DNA of 64,000 bases, from contig CAWFEX010000011.1 in the NCBI GenBank assembly GCA_963814955.1, positions 1 through 64,000 of the forward strand, read 5' to 3'. The stretch is from DATCJA01 sp963814955 (GTDB lineage Bacteria > Acidobacteriota > Vicinamibacteria > Vicinamibacterales > UBA2999). Positions 63,528-64,000 of the stretch are shown one piece after another; the stretch's first letter is position 1, and the number at the start of each line of letters is the position of its first letter. The notes under the pieces are model-generated. The model saw only the letters and a list, made by a program, of their open reading frames with translations, had not been told where the DNA came from and did no database searches. Both the position numbers and the translations under genes were made by a program.

Positions 63528-64000
63528 ATGAAGTCCTGCCGCTTCACCCTCGCGGTCGTTCTCCTCTTCGGGTTGACTGTTTCCGGACAGCAACCTTCGA
63601 TGCGCTTCGATCGTGTTCAGCTGCTGGAAGAGACATCCGAAACGTCCGCCAACGTCAGCCTTGGCGACTTGAACGGGGACGGTCATCTTGATTTGATGCT
63701 GGCGAAAGGGCGGCACTGGCCGCTGGTCGATCAGGTACTGCTGAACGATGGCAAGGGGAACATCCTGGCAAAACCTCTCGGGACCGCCGATCGCACCTAC
63801 GCCGGACTCCTCGTCGACCTCGACGGCGATCGAGACCTTGATGTGGTGGTCAGCAACGACGACCCCGATCCGAAACGAGTGTATTTGAACGATGGACGGG
63901 CGAATTTCACGCCTGGGTCGATGTTCGGGAAACCGGAGTGGCCAACGCGGAATGTGTCTGTTGCGGATCTCGACGGCGATGCTCTGCCCGACATCATCGT
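63528..64000 (+). CDS. FG-GAP/VCBS repeat secreted protein (partial at window end)
   Basis: The N-terminal 157 residues are present. Signal peptide (LAVVLLFGLTVSGQ); then Asp-rich FG-GAP-type motifs LGDLNGDGHLDLMLAKG, LVDLDGDRDLDVVVSND and VADLDGDALPDIIV, each a calcium-binding blade of a seven-bladed propeller. It runs off the window. Likely extracellular or surface. The TATAAT box nine bases upstream suggests an almost leaderless mRNA. Confidence 0.85.
   Translation, partial: MKSCRFTLAVVLLFGLTVSGQQPSMRFDRVQLLEETSETSANVSLGDLNGDGHLDLMLAKGRHWPLVDQVLLNDGKGNILAKPLGTADRTYAGLLVDLDGDRDLDVVVSNDDPDPKRVYLNDGRANFTPGSMFGKPEWPTRNVSVADLDGDALPDII

Overview
The window reads as a chromosomal segment of an environmental, high-GC, Gram-negative acidobacterium, most like Vicinamibacteria/Vicinamibacterales. 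This placement rests on gene content rather than marker genes. Indicators are repeated Ser/Thr kinase–WD40-like (PD40/TolB) propeller proteins ending in an EELKRLVPT tail, two DUF6152 secreted proteins, four paralogs of a secreted 'GDTLVVD' family, an outer-membrane barrel, lipoprotein and Tat signal peptides, and a PadR/permease operon. There are no rRNA genes, no complete tRNA and no CRISPR array.

0–34 kb is accessory and heavily rearranged. It opens with a broken ECF sigma factor and a LuxR-type HTH fragment, then two tandem kinase–propeller genes that share their leader DNA. An nhaA antiporter operon and a nucleotidyltransferase follow, set among four copies of a dispersed repeat. Two further near-full-length kinase–propeller genes (20.7–23.5 and 24.3–27.0 kb) and at least eight kinase heads, tails or internal splinters are scattered to 34 kb. 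Many heads carry the same TAGAAT box 8–9 nt before the ATG, and several tails carry the same 3' flank, so the genes appear to have been copied with their flanks and then eroded. Intact genes in between include META-domain, metzincin-like, DUF6152, PP-loop/QueC-like, PEGA and beta-helix proteins. Remnants of a serine recombinase, arylsulfatase, STAS protein, methyltransferase and glycoside hydrolase show turnover.

34.7–39.4 kb looks transferred from Actinobacteria. It has an alpha/beta hydrolase, HD protein, epoxide hydrolase, and a sulfite-oxidase-like / FAD-NAD oxidoreductase / DUF6510 trio with overlapping ends and GAG/CTC-rich codon use. A tRNA-like 5'-half sequence lies inside it.

39.5–64 kb is calmer. 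It holds a ZIP transporter, a SurA-like lipoprotein isomerase, a CYTH-like protein, secreted GDTLVVD-family proteins, a DUF4214–EF-hand–PA-IL-like protein with a strong terminator, a Tat-exported hydrolase, a sarcosine-oxidase-like flavoenzyme, a SoxC/SorA-type sulfite dehydrogenase with its cytochrome c, a PadR–permease operon with a visible promoter and operator, an ankyrin protein, greB, and the start of an FG-GAP protein.

Indels are far denser in the kinase genes than in neighbouring genes. They may be genuine decay, or consensus errors that persist in near-identical paralogs; raw reads would decide. All coordinates of frameshifts are approximate.
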